A stretch of 64,000 bases of DNA from positions 912,563 to 976,562 of the forward strand of contig JAYKAV010001809.1 in the NCBI GenBank assembly GCA_035582835.1, read 5' to 3'. The stretch is from Phoebastria nigripes. Its lineage: Eukaryota; Chordata; Aves; Procellariiformes; Diomedeidae. The notes under the pieces were generated by a model. That model saw nothing but the letters and a program-made list of their open reading frames with translations, searched no databases and was not told the DNA's origin. A program made the translations under genes and the position numbers. Below are positions 25,796 through 37,850 of this stretch, piece by piece. Within the stretch, counting starts at the first letter, position 1; each line of letters begins with the position of its first letter.

Positions 25796-28700
25796 TACTA
25801 ATGACATCAGAGATGACACCAGAGGAAATCTGGGGAGGGAGGAAGAAGATGGCACCACACAGGGACAGGGCTCTGAGAATTCCCACTTCTCCCTCGTCCC
25901 TGCTGGGGACGTGGGGCATACTCCGGGCTCTGTCCACACAGACAGGGGGAATCGGGAGCTGAGACTAGTGCTGTATATAAGGGCATGGAAAAGTATCACT
26001 ATGAGTTACCATTCTTATGAAAAAGAAGGGAGCAAGTTAATTTAAGCTAATTTCAAAGCACAGCCAGTGTGTGCCAGCGAGAGAGAACAAATTGCTGGTG
26101 AGCCTATGGTGGTTTTCAAGCGCCGGTCCAACGAGTACTGAGGCTATGGACGGGTTCCGGTGGACTGTAGCAGGTACTCATGTGTGCAGTGGGGTTTGGA
26201 TGCGCCTTTCTAAGCACCAAATTCCCTTACTTAATGTTAACCATGTACAAATTGGTGTCTAGCTCAAGCTAGACATTTAGGCTTCCTCCATAGTTAACAT
26301 AGACTCTTCCATATTTTTAAAATAAGCATCTAAAATACTTCCTTCCTTTGGAAGTGCCCAGTTTTTCCCACCAATTTTAGTGTGGGACTCTAAAAGACCA
26401 GTTTTTTAACAGCTGAAGTTAGTTGAGGTGAATATGAGAGCAGGAGAAGGCCTGGATATTCCTGGTGAGGGGACAGCAAAATGTCCTGCTGGCTATTAAC
26501 TGCTTGAGGACTGTTGGCTTGGGGACTGGACAAATAATCTATATTTACACACAAGCACACAAACACCAGTTTGCCTTAGGCAGCAAAAAGGCCACAATCT
26601 CGTGTTGGCTTCATGGAGGGAGATGATGGATGAGTGCAGAGAGATACATTGGGAACAACACTTGCAACACAGATTAATCTTACTGAAACTTGGTATGCTG
26701 ACAGGGCTGCTCTTTGTTTTCTGGTCTGTTCAACTGGGTTTAGTTCAATGTTCATTTTTTATGATAGTCCTTACATGCGCAAATCCATAGTGTTTTATAT
26801 AGCTAGACTGTTTTGTATCTGCTTTTCATTATAATGCAACTTCTCTGTACATCACTAAAATATGTTTTAATATATAAATCTTATCTAGTTTATGTTTTTG
26901 TAGCCTACATGTTACTTTTTCTTTTTGCCCTTTCTGTTCAGATCTTGTTACCACTGTATTTTAAATCATTCTGCTGCCAGGCTTCTTTAATTCTGCTAAT
27001 AGCAAAACCCACACCTTTAAGCCTGTGACAATTCCTCAGATAACTTTTTCGTGGATTTCAATTGTTAAAAAGAAATGGCACAGCTGTCCTTTAAAGCACA
27101 TAAGGTCAAAATTGTGGCCAAACTGCAGCAGTGTGACTGGAAAAAAGAGCTCCCAGGAAGCTGGTAACAGAAGAATTTTCTAAAGAAAGAAAACTCCAAA
27201 TATAGAGCACACAGCATCTTTCCAGAAGCTGGCAGAAAACAAAGGATTAAAATTAACTAAATCTCTCTCCTGCTCTTGGTCCACGGTTGGCTGCAAAGAA
27301 ACAGCATTAGGCCAGCTGTACAAGGCAACCTAATTCCACACAAAATATAATAGCAGTGGGCTATGGAGAGTTGGAGCCTGACTTTCATGTGGGCCGGTGG
27401 GATAAGATATCTCTGGTTTATTAGAGCTTGTGATTCATAGGCCCTATACTTTTGATTTTAGTAAATCTTGCTGTATCTGAGCTTTACTGAATTGAAGGAC
27501 AAAATATTCACGCTGCTTTCTGCTTGCACACAAGGAAGGAATGTGAAATCTCCCAATTATATCAAATACCCTCTGCTCTGCCTGGCCTCTAGTGCTATTG
27601 GAATTGCTCATTTTTGCAGTTCATCCTGTTTTTCACAATACTCATGCAAGTCTCACAGAGGCAGGCGTTACTAATCCAAGACGGATGTCTTCTCCTGCAG
27701 TTCCCAGAGTGAGTAATGCCACGCTGGTCTCTGTGAAGGTGCCGAGGCTTCTCCCCAGGTTTTGGAGTCCAGACAAAAACTCTGCTGCATAAGCAAGATG
27801 AGGAGGGAGAGTGAGCAATGAGGCACAAGAGCCCCTGAAGGCAGGGATGGTAAGATTTTTAATGCTCTTTGGTCACCTTTTTTCCCAGCCCCACATTTGG
27901 AGGTAGAGCAATAGCTGTGCAGTGATACCATCCCTCAGGTGGCATTGCCAACCCAGCCTGGTCCTACATTTCTCCCTCTTAATTCTTCCTCATACGGGGG
28001 AATGCCCTGATCCGCTTGGCCTTCCAAAAACCCATGCTCTCATAGCCCAGGTCGAATAGCCTTTGGGCCGGCAGAAGGTTACGCCTGTGTGATGGTGTGC
28101 TGTGGAAAGAGTGGAGGTCCTGCATTCGTGGAGCTGCTGTTTTTGAGGAAACAGGGAGAGCAGAGCTACGTCTGAAGTAATACTTTCTATAGAAAATAGA
28201 AACTTGTAAATTGAAGAGAGACACTTCCAAATCCAGAATCAGATTCCTAGATCAGAAAGTGGTCAAAATATTGTGGTTATTTTTTGGAGATGATGCTTTA
28301 GGACTAATTTTATAATTTCTTTCATCTTTGAATTCCTTTTGCCTAAAATGTGCAATTTAAGTCTATATTGTATCCACGCATATATGTTACATACATGCAA
28401 TATGCATTCACTCTGAAAGGGCACTCTCCAAATCATTCTCAAATCCTATGATAGCAATGTCATGCAGACATACAGCTAAATTAGTGCATTAGAGAATTTC
28501 AAAGATACTGATTCTCAAAAAGGGAAGATACCTTGTCACTCATTCCTACCCAGGTCAAACAAGTTATATAAAACACCAAATATAGTTTACAAAATGAGCC
28601 AGATGTAAGTAGTCTAATATTCCAGGTTCATCCATCCTTATTTCAATTGTCTAGAACTAAAAGAAAAAGGATACTCTATATCATTAAAAACAAACGGAGG

Positions 28701-31700
28701 TTATAATTGCTTAAAAGATTATAGCATAAAATTTGCATGACTGATGTGCTGCAAAATACAAGAGGGATTTGCTATACAGAATTTAATGTTGCTTTGCTTG
28801 TAGATGCAGCTTGCATTCAGGCATATCAAGAAATAAGATCATTTAATGGTTTATTCATTCTATTTAACAGAATATATCCATGGCCCATCATCCACATATT
28901 CACCTGCTGTCAGCTGCTATTGAGCTCTGTAATGAACAGCTGTGGAAAGGGCAAAAAATGTACAACAACCTCTGGCTATTTGCATTTAAGATATTTAGTT
29001 CTGTGTGAGAAGAATGACATGTAATCAACTAGGCACACGGGTAAAAATAGCAGACTCCAATTCTGCCTACCATTTTTCTCTTCCCTTAGAGATGTTTACA
29101 AAATTCATGAATTATTTGCATTTTGACTTTCAGAACAACATGCAATTTTTATGGGGCAAAGGGTTAGATTCTGTCAGTCTTGTTTCCGAGGGGTAACCAC
29201 AGAAGGAAAGCACTTCTCGGTGTGCACCATGGGAACAGAGCCTGATCTGTACTGTCAACAGATAAAGTCTCATTAACAGGTCAGTGATAGAGAGTGATGC
29301 CTGCACAGCAGGGGCAACACCTTGAAAAAGAAGCAGATTTAAATTTTTCAGCATAGTAACCACGGGAGTTGTATGGCACTGGTAACGGTCTCTCTTGAAG
29401 GAGGTGGGACACCTATTAAAATCTGCAGGAGGTGTTGGGCAGTGACTTTCAGAGCATCTCTGCTTGAAATGGGATTGCCGCTCTCTTATCCTGGTGGTGT
29501 GTTCAGGTTATTGAAACAGTTCTTGAAGACTACGGACTCGGGCCCGTGAAGGCCCTGAGGGACTTCTGAGAGGCTGAGAGTGCTCCTGGCTCCCCTGGAT
29601 TTCAGTGGGAGCTGGGAGCCAAACCAGACCCCTCCAGAAAGCAGGAAAACAGGAGACAGTGAGCGGCAGGATCCCGCCTGCGAGTCCTGCTGTTGGAACC
29701 TGAACAATAAGTCAGTCTGTTCTCAGATAAAATTCTCATAGAAGTTGCCAGGCATCCGTCGACTGGGAAAATATGAGGGCTCATTTGATACCAATAGCAG
29801 TGTTATCTGCTACTATCTACTATGGGTTAGAAAATTGTATTTTAAAGGTTATTTATTAGAAACAACAGGGACATTTAGCTCTCCAGTCATAGTCAGTAAA
29901 ATCTGGCCAAAGGAAATACATCCAAGCTTTTCCAAATAATAAACAAAGATTCTTTAGTTGTGTGCCTTTAAAGTTTCCTCTCAGCTTGAGGGTAGTATGT
30001 AATAGATGGAAATAATAGAAAAGATACTGAGAAAGTGGTGTTCCACGAGCCAATTTGCAGGAGACCATGTGACTTTGATGGTTGGAAAAATAATAAGATT
30101 ACAGTGGAAGCTTGTAAATATTAGGTGTAGCTTCTAAAATCCCTTTTAACCAGTCAAAATGATGACTAAATCATTCCAAGAATCTGGAAAAAAAAAATCA
30201 GCTATTATAAAGCATTTATGGCTTTACTAAGTAGGAGAAGAACCAGTCTGATCTGAGAGTTAAAAGCACCATAAAAAAGGTGGAATAGCCACATTTCTGC
30301 AGTCACTTACACCAAAATGGCTTCATTTTAAAAATGAAATTTTTAGACAAATTTGCAGTATACAGTGAAAATCAAGAATATTATTCATTTGGAAAACAGT
30401 TAAAATAATTCTCTGATCAGTTGTAAAACCAGGTTACTGTGAGCATTTCAGTGAAGAGACTTCTGCAGGCATGTGCAGAACTGCATGGACTGGAAAACCA
30501 TTTTCAGGACAAATTGTCCCACTCTTACCAGTCCATGATCTGCAAATGGAAAAGTGAAAAAGCTTTTTGACATAGAATCACAACAGCAGTGTCTCTTTTC
30601 CTCTGTGGCGTGATGCTGAGTGGAACTGAGTCATACTGAGCATCACTCAGTACCAGCGGTGCTGAGAGGGAAGGGGACTGAAAAGACAACATCTCACTCA
30701 AGACATGATTTCCTTCCCTTGGAGGCACAGCATGGGAATCCTGCATTTGGCCCCTGCCACCCCTTCCCATGCACTGAGGATGGTATCCTGCTCACTTCTG
30801 AAGCACGGTGCCAACCTGCAGTCTTTCTTCTGTCTGGTGACCTCCTGAGCCAGACACAGCAGTCGCCAAGTCATGGGCCGAACTCATGTCCTCTGCCTCA
30901 TTGCCCCATGCCCAAAGGACATGGTCCCAAACTAAAGTCTTAACATCTGGGTGTCCTCCTCCTGGCATGTGAGCTGACAGATCAGACATGTCCTTCACCA
31001 TGTGAGAGGACAAGGCACTGCCTGGTATGTTAGAAAAACAGATCTACAGAAGGTGTGCAACAGGGGGGGATAATCAGGAGGAAGAACTGAGGAATAGTTG
31101 CCTGATTCTTCTGCAATTTACAGAGCCCGAGAATAGCTCAGCTCGTCTGGATAAGAGAAGAAGGACACAGGCTAGACATTAACTATCTTATATGTTGGAA
31201 ATAACCACAATGAAATCAAAAGATCTTTTTTAGTGTGAGTAAGGTAACATGAGAGGACCTGGATATATAAGTGACTTACTCAGAAGCCCCATCAGACCAA
31301 ACAATTTAAACTTCAGATATACCATGAGATTAGTCTCAAAATATTTCTGGCTACAAAGATGGAAAAACAAAAGAGAAATGGCAAAAAGCTTCTATAAACA
31401 ATTTGATATCCAAGTTAACAAAAAGTGCCTGCTAGCTTTATTCCCAAACACAACTGAAACCCAGATCAGACCTGGGATTTAGGGGGTTTTGCACTGCTCT
31501 TCTCCTGTCCCCAGCACAGCCCTCAGGAGCCAGGCCCATATTCAGAGTCCTGGGCTTAGAGATGGAAGGAGGTAGAGCCTGAATGGTGTTCAGTGACTTG
31601 AGAGTCTTTTTCCTTTTGCAAACTAAAACGGAAACAACCTGGCCTCAGATTTGTCTCTCAGGCTGAGAAACCCACAAAAGCAAAGAAAGCAACTCACATG

Positions 31701-34700
31701 GAAACTGGGACCATATTGCAGCCCCAATAGCTCCTTTGGATGTTTTCCCTTTTATGAGCACAAAGGTCAGGAAATCAGCCTGGATTCCAGCTGCTGCTCA
31801 AAATGTCCATGCTCCTGTGGCTTCAGCTCAGACAATTAATGCTGATTAAATGTCCCTGTCTGAGGGTGGAATTGGTTTCTTGTCTGGGTTAGAAATCGGA
31901 CATGAGCTGTATGCCTCAGCTCCATCAAAGCCATTCTTCTCTCCATTGCCCTTATGTGCAGTGCCTATAGAATTATCAATCAACTGCTAATGGAAAAATA
32001 GTCATGCGGGCTGGCCTGCTCCATGCACGGTACTCCCCTTGCATACCCCGTCACACCCGCCTTTTGTTTAAACATTTGTAGACTGAAACATCCTGTCGAG
32101 CCCCGTTCTGTGGGAGAACATATTTGTGAGACAAAGCAATGCTGTGGTCTACCAGGAGGTCTATGACTCTCTCAGTGAATTATTCACTACTTTGCTGTGG
32201 TCTACATGCCAGGTCACCCGTGTTCACAGCGGAGAAGGAAGCATTATTCATTATCAAACCTTTGGTTTTCTCTTCTAGGAGGTTCTTCCCCCCACCCCCA
32301 TTGCCCTTTCAGGTTTTAACAAGACATTGCATTCTTTCAGACTTCCCCTGGGCAGCAGTTTTTTGCACTTGCAGAGGTACGACAATAATAGGTAGAAAGC
32401 CAGAGCAGTTGTAAATTGTAGCAGTTAATGTCAAATTGATGGGGCAGTGATCAAATGAAGTTCATAACCACAGAACGCAACCTGGGGGTGGAATGCTGTT
32501 TCAAAGATTGCTAATGACAGGGTTATAAAATCATAAAATAGAAGGCTTTTTCCACTGTGAAAGTTTGAAAGAATTTATTTGGCTGACCGAAGGTATTAGC
32601 AGCGTTAGGGTCAGACTTTTATAAGACATTTAGCGCAATTGCTAATCAATGAGGGGACTGACCGGTCCGTTTTGAAAAGGCAATGAGGGAACAACACCTG
32701 CATTGTGTTTCTATTCTTGGACACCCCGAGTGCACCTTTAATGATCTTTAGGTCCTCTAGTATGGTGCTGTTTAATTAGAAACTGCTGATACAAAAGGAG
32801 AGCAACGCTTGACTAAAAAGAGCAGTTTGGGGGATTTCAGATCTGCCTTTTAACCACCAGCATTCAAGAAACCAAAGCAGTGGGCAATGTCACAAAGTTA
32901 GCACAAAAGAAAACGTTTATAGCTCATCAAAGCTGGACAGTACACAGCTGTATCCCAGCTGGGCTCTCCAGCCACACTGCTAGAAATGTCTCAGAGGGGA
33001 AAAAAGAGGTTAGATCCATGAAAATATTGTAAGATAAATAGGCACGGAAAATATTTAAGACATCTCACTGCAATTTACATATGGAAGTAAGGAATGAACA
33101 CTGCAAATGAGGCTTACGCTTTTATAAATGGATCCTTCTGTATTTTCAGATTTATTTATTTGTTTGTTTGTTTGTTTATTTTTGTGGCTTCTGCTTCAGT
33201 TATTGAGACTAATCTGTCATGTGATTTATCATGCTCTCCTTATGCATTTGTTCTTATCTTAGTCAAGAAAGAGCAAAGCCAGAAAAAATGCTTAGCTTGG
33301 AACTAGCCTTTTTTCCCCTCATGGCAGAACATGGAAAAGGGGAGAAATCCACTTGTAAAAGCTAAACATGACCAGGTTTTGGTTAGAGAGGGGTTAACAT
33401 CCTCAGGTTGACATAAAGCCTCTAAGCTAGACAAACCTTGGCTTCCCTACCACAGATGCCAGCCTTGGTCATTCAGATATATCACCTGAGTCCCTGTAAG
33501 TCCACAACTCACAGAAACACGGCTGGTCTCTTTGCACAGTCACTGTGTTTGGAAAAGATGCAGGCTCAAAGCAATTTCTGGCATCGTTCATTACAATCAG
33601 CTGTCCAATTTCTGATGTGATGGAGGACTATGCCAAACTAATTTTTCTTTCGTTTCCAGTCTTCCTGCTCCTGCCCTTTTTCCTACTCAGAGGCTCTTCA
33701 CAGTGGGGCTTCTGAAGCTGGAAGGCAACTAGGAGCTGGTTAGGTGCTGTTTCACCCTGCAGCCCTCTGATCACTTCCTTCTTTGCTCCCAAAGGCTTGG
33801 AAGCATCAAATTTCATCTTTGGCAGTTTGTGGCCCTTTGAATTGGATGACAGTCATCTCAGGAAATACAGCCTTCAGAAATGTACCTTCCAGTGTTGAGA
33901 TTAAGGTCTTTAAAGGTGTTCAGGTCTTTAAAGGCATTTAGGCAACTTCAGACGCTTCAGACATACCCTTGTGGGCTTTGCATTGCCAAAGCAGCACCCA
34001 TGATAGCCCATCAGCGCCACAAAGCTCTTGCAAATTCCACCAGATGCTTATTGTTTTAAGTTAGGTCTTCATATAAGGGAAGAAAAACCACAACCCCACT
34101 TTTCTCCACTAGTATATAGTATTAGACATCTGGCTCCTGTGTTGAGAGCATAATACAGATGTTCTGCTGTGTAGGTCTACTTGACTGATACATTGCTAGC
34201 AACCATTTACATTGCCTATTAAGAAATAGGTCTTTGTGAGTCAGCAAATAACCCAGGGCCAGGTGACATCAGCTGGATGGGAGCAAACTATGTGCCATCA
34301 CTTGGAACAATATAATCAGTGCTAAATTAGTTGTTGGTCAGCTGGTTAATCTGGTATCACTCAATTTTGTACTGCGGATGTCCTGTGGCAACGGTCTTGG
34401 GAGAACCAGCAGGTTGAGAGACACAGAGATATGTAGGCTGGTTGTGATTTTTGGGAATAGAAGGCAGCTGATTCCTTCAGTGCAAAACCTGGAGAATATT
34501 TTCCTTCTGGTAAGTAATTTATACTTCGGCAAAGGATGCTTGAGATCCACAGCATCAGTGCCTGTTGCATCTTTCCATAACATCTGCTACTGCATCCATC
34601 AGCTGGTGATGTTTTTACAAAAGTGACCTGTGAAACAGATTAAAATGTTGATGTATGAAGTAGCATTATGCTCGTAATTAATATTCCATTGTTAATATTG

Positions 34701-35245
34701 CATTGAGATGAATGAGAGCAGGTCACATATATCAAAGCTGTTATTTTCATGCCACTTGCAACATCAGAGAAATTATACTGGCTACCTGACATTTTCCTTT
34801 ACTGTTAATTATGTTAATGGTTTTAATATGCTCAAAATGAAAGCTTAGATTTCTGGAGCAGGAATATGTGGCTGATTTAGAAAGAAGAACAGTTATGTTG
34901 AAACATGAAGTGATAGTGTGGCATTACAAGTGACCCTGCTAGAAATCCTGAGAGGCAAAGCAATTTCAGATGGAACATGCAGACCCTGGTTTATTGCGAA
35001 GTAAGATATTGGATATAGTATCTCCAATTTTTGTATGTTTGCTTTTCAAACAAGGTTGTCACATTACGGTGTCTGGAGCTGACCTGTTGTTTCTTAAATG
35101 CTGGGCTTTGTGAGTAACCTGGTAAGAATTTTATCAAGTCATCCATCTCATGCTTTGTGAACACAGAAATCTGGAGTCTTGCAATCTATGAGTGAAAACC
35201 ATTTCCTAGAGAACATCCTACTTATTCCTGGTTGCCTGTCAGGCA
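25796..35245. other. long non-coding stretch with one simple repeat
   Basis: There is no recognisable gene or structural RNA over about 9.4 kb. Open frames of 60-107 codons occur on both strands (for example 27595-27931, 30525-31013, 32139-32414) without protein-like features. The block at about 31970-32830 is unusually free of low-complexity sequence and rich in TAAT, ATTAG and CAATTAG-type homeodomain cores, so it is the likeliest place for a conserved regulatory element. A small direct repeat of AGGTCTTTAAAGG occurs at 33904 and 33922. Confidence 0.55.
33151..33184. repeat. (TTTA)n(TTTG)n microsatellite
   Basis: A tetranucleotide tract begins as TTTA repeats, switches to TTTG repeats and returns to TTTA. 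It is a simple sequence repeat likely to vary in length between individuals. Confidence 0.9.
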
Positions 35246-35276
35246 CCACTGAAAGGAGCCAGGCTCTTTTCAGTGG
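35246..35276. repeat. near-perfect inverted repeat at CR1 5' junction
   Basis: Arms 35246-35260 and 35262-35276 are 15 bp long, are reverse complements except at one position, and are separated by a single base. The right arm is the first CR1 sequence of the 35.3 kb copy, so the left arm is an inverted copy of the element's own start. It could form a tight hairpin. Confidence 0.85.
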
Positions 35277-35554
35277 TTTTCAGTGACAGGACCAGAGGCA
35301 CTGGGCACAAACTGAAATACAGGAGGTTCCCTCTGAACATCAGGAAACACTTTTTTTACTGTAAGGGTGACCGAGCACTGGCACAGGTTGCCCAGGGAGG
35401 CTGTGGAGTCTCCACCCTTGGAGATATTCAAAAGCCATCTGGACATGGTCCTGGACAACTGGCTGTAGATGGCCCTGCCTGAGCAGGGGGGTTGGACCAG
35501 ATGACCTCCAGAGGTGCCTGCCAACCTCAACCATCCTGGGATTCTGGGATTCTG
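35262..35554 (+). mobile_element. CR1 LINE retrotransposon 3' fragment
   Basis: This plus-strand CR1 copy is truncated to its last 290 bp or so. It opens with the coding sequence for SDRTRG(T)GHKLKYRRFPLNIRK, equivalent to the [19 protein letters not shown] segment of the copy at 15.2-16.2 kb. It continues through the TEHWHRLPREAVESPPLEIFK segment and ends with the 3' UTR motif GGTTGGACCAGATGACCTCC and two octamer-like tail units, ATTCTGGG and ATTCTGTC (35541-35556). The coding frame shifts between the two halves near 35362, so it is a pseudogene. The tail differs from the other copy (ATTCTGGG rather than ATTCTATG), which implies a different CR1 subfamily. Confidence 0.95.
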
Positions 35555-37254
35555 TCTTTTCCTTCAGGTCGGTTTTCAAGACGCTTTACTACCACAATGT
35601 CCATGCCATACTACCAGCTGATGGAAGGGGCCCACTGATATTATTAGGGTTTCTTGCTTCTCTTCTTAAAAGAGCATGTGCCCAAGTCACACTAAGCCAA
35701 GCTCTCCTGCCATATGACCTTCCTTTTCCCTGCTTCTCCCTTTCAAGCCCTCTTTGTTTGCTTGCACCAACTTGTCACATTTTATTTTGAGATCCTAAAA
35801 TATTCTGGGAAGGACCTATTTCTCAGATCGTGTTTGAACAGCAGGTAGAACTGGGCGCCCCTAGTCTGACAAGCTACTGCCAGAAGAGACGGTGCTGTTA
35901 GTAAATGCCACCCTGCCGGGCATATTCTTGAAAACAAACATCTTCTCTAATTAAATGTAGATCTTCAACATTTTCTCTTTTCCATTGGAAAAAAAAAAAA
36001 AAAGATTAAAAAATAATTAACCCAGTCTTTTTGTAAAGGCTTGTGACTCAGCTGCACTAAATTAGGGTCAGGTTTGTGCCTCCCTGCCTCTTAGCCGTGT
36101 TACATCAGGAATCACAGGGACAAACACTGTTTTTTTCAGGGCTTAGAGACTATAGGAGCAGTCATGGAGTTTAGAATGAGTAATGAAAGTAAAGCTGTGT
36201 TAAAAAGTTCCCTCATGTTATTACTTGGCAGTTCATTAAGATATACCTTGTTTACCTGCTGCAGCCTGCACACCAGATTTAGCTCTCTGCAGGAATCTGA
36301 AGGCATTTAACGTGCAGAAGCTGTGAAATGCAATGGAAAACAAAACACTTCTGCTTCATGCTTTTATGAAAAGCAAGGTACTTAAACAGTGACTGAGAGC
36401 CTGCTCATCCCTTCCAGATTTTTCCCCATGGCAGATACAAGTGTGGAACAGAAAAGTAGAAAACCAGATCTGATGATCTTTTCTTACTGGCAGGCTGGGA
36501 AACACGGTACGTTTCCTATTCAGCTCTTTGGGCTTTCTGTGAGACGTTATAATCTCCTTTGGCTTGTTAACCACTGCTGAAGCAGGCCAGAATTCATTTG
36601 CATTCTTGTGTTGCTCTGTGACCCTGCAGTGATGTCAGGCAAGAACACTGATTTTTAATTAAAATCTCAATTTTCAAGTACATTTCACAGTTAATACATG
36701 GCGAGAAATTCTGACCAGCTATATTATTTTGTGAAGTAGTATGGGTTCAGCTGTCTTCTTAATCACCTTTGAAGCAAAAAGTCACAGCTTCACTCCTTCA
36801 CTCCTGAAAAACGTGACTTTGCAGAACAATGAATACGTGAACTGCTGATCTGCCATACACCCCAGGAGTTCCCCATTTGGAGGAAACGTCAAGTGTGTGA
36901 GAACAGGAAAACATCCTGTGTTTAAAGATTTTAAAAGCCCATGATGGCAGTGTGGTATAGTATACAACACATCGCTATGTAGTATACAATAAATTGCTGC
37001 TTAAGGTGTTCCCGTGTTATTTGTTTTACTCGTTCTGGTTTTTTAGGCCTTTATGAGCCCATCACAATAGGCACCCATGAGACATTAGTGATTTTATCAT
37101 TAGTCCAAGGTCCTCAAGATCTGGGGAAGCATTACCCACCCTGTTATACCGAGGGGCATGAGGTGTCAGGGCCCAGATCTCCAGCTGGTATAGCTGGTCT
37201 GCAGAAGCAGAGAAACCTCTCACAGAGCTACAACAATTTGCATCTGCACATCCA
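35555..37254. other. non-coding DNA with a poly(A) run
   Basis: No gene is recognised. A run of 15 A lies at 35989-36003 with no retroposon recognised upstream of it. Short open frames at 36356-36580 occur on both strands and look like chance. Confidence 0.6.
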
Positions 37255-37340
37255 GGGAGTAAACAACTCACCTGAGGTTGCACAGAAACACTGTGGCCCA
37301 GCTGGGAACCGAATTCACATCTCTGAATTGCAGGCTCAGG
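37255..37340 (+). mobile_element. ancient MIR/CORE-SINE-like fragment
   Basis: The sequence runs ACAACTCACCTGAGGTTGCA, CAGAAACACTGTGGCCCAGC, TGGGAACCGAATTCACATCT. It follows the plus-strand MIR core (acttgcccaaggtcacacag..gtggcagagccgggattcga order) closely enough to call a diverged copy. Upstream bases 37205-37254 may belong to the same element but are too worn to trace. Confidence 0.6.
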
Positions 37341-37735
37341 TTCAGCCTCCTCACCTGCCCACAGTGCCTATAAATACTATTAAATATTTATTTTGTCCAT
37401 TCACAAGCCGTCGCACTCTTGGTAAGGATGGTTGGCTGCACATGTCAGCTCCAGCTGGCCGTTCAGGAGCAGGCACAGTGAACAAGGATGTTTCCTGCTC
37501 AACCACCATTCTTCCATTTTTTTGACTGTGTTGTGGTTGACTGCTCTCCCAGCCAAGGCTTTTCAACATGTTCAATGAATCAAGAAAAAGCACTTCTGGA
37601 CTGCTTGCAACATTTAATTCACCTTGAATCATTTGGTTTCACTTTGGGACATCGTAAATAAAACCCCAAGGGCCAGATTCACAAGAGGAATGAGGTAATC
37701 GTGAGAAGCTGGTATTAAAGCTGTTCCTCCCTCCT
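37341..37735. other. non-coding DNA, nothing recognised
   Basis: About 400 bp without a recognised gene or repeat. A 93-145 codon open frame on each strand spans it and the MIR-like fragment; the overlap with a SINE remnant argues against coding. Confidence 0.6.
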
Positions 37736-37739
37736 GTGC

Positions 37740-37850
37740 CCTAGATCCCAGTGCTGGACATTCACATCATATGTGGGAAACCTTGGGTCCAATTCCCTCT
37801 TTGTCTGGTCCACAGCAGGAATTTTAACCCCAGGCTGCCCCACTCAGAAA
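37740..37850. repeat. possible old amniote hairpin-type interspersed repeat
   Basis: The stretch holds ATATGTGGGAAACCTTGGGT, CCAATTCCCT, then, after a short spacer, AGCAGGAATTTTAACCCCAG and GCTGCCCCAC. The second half is an imperfect reverse complement of the first. This matches the layout of a tRNA-like, palindromic interspersed repeat I remember from turtle and crocodile genomes (a 'gggagacctgggttcaa..cc' block facing its own complement). The identity is uncertain, and the copy is short and diverged. Confidence 0.35.
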
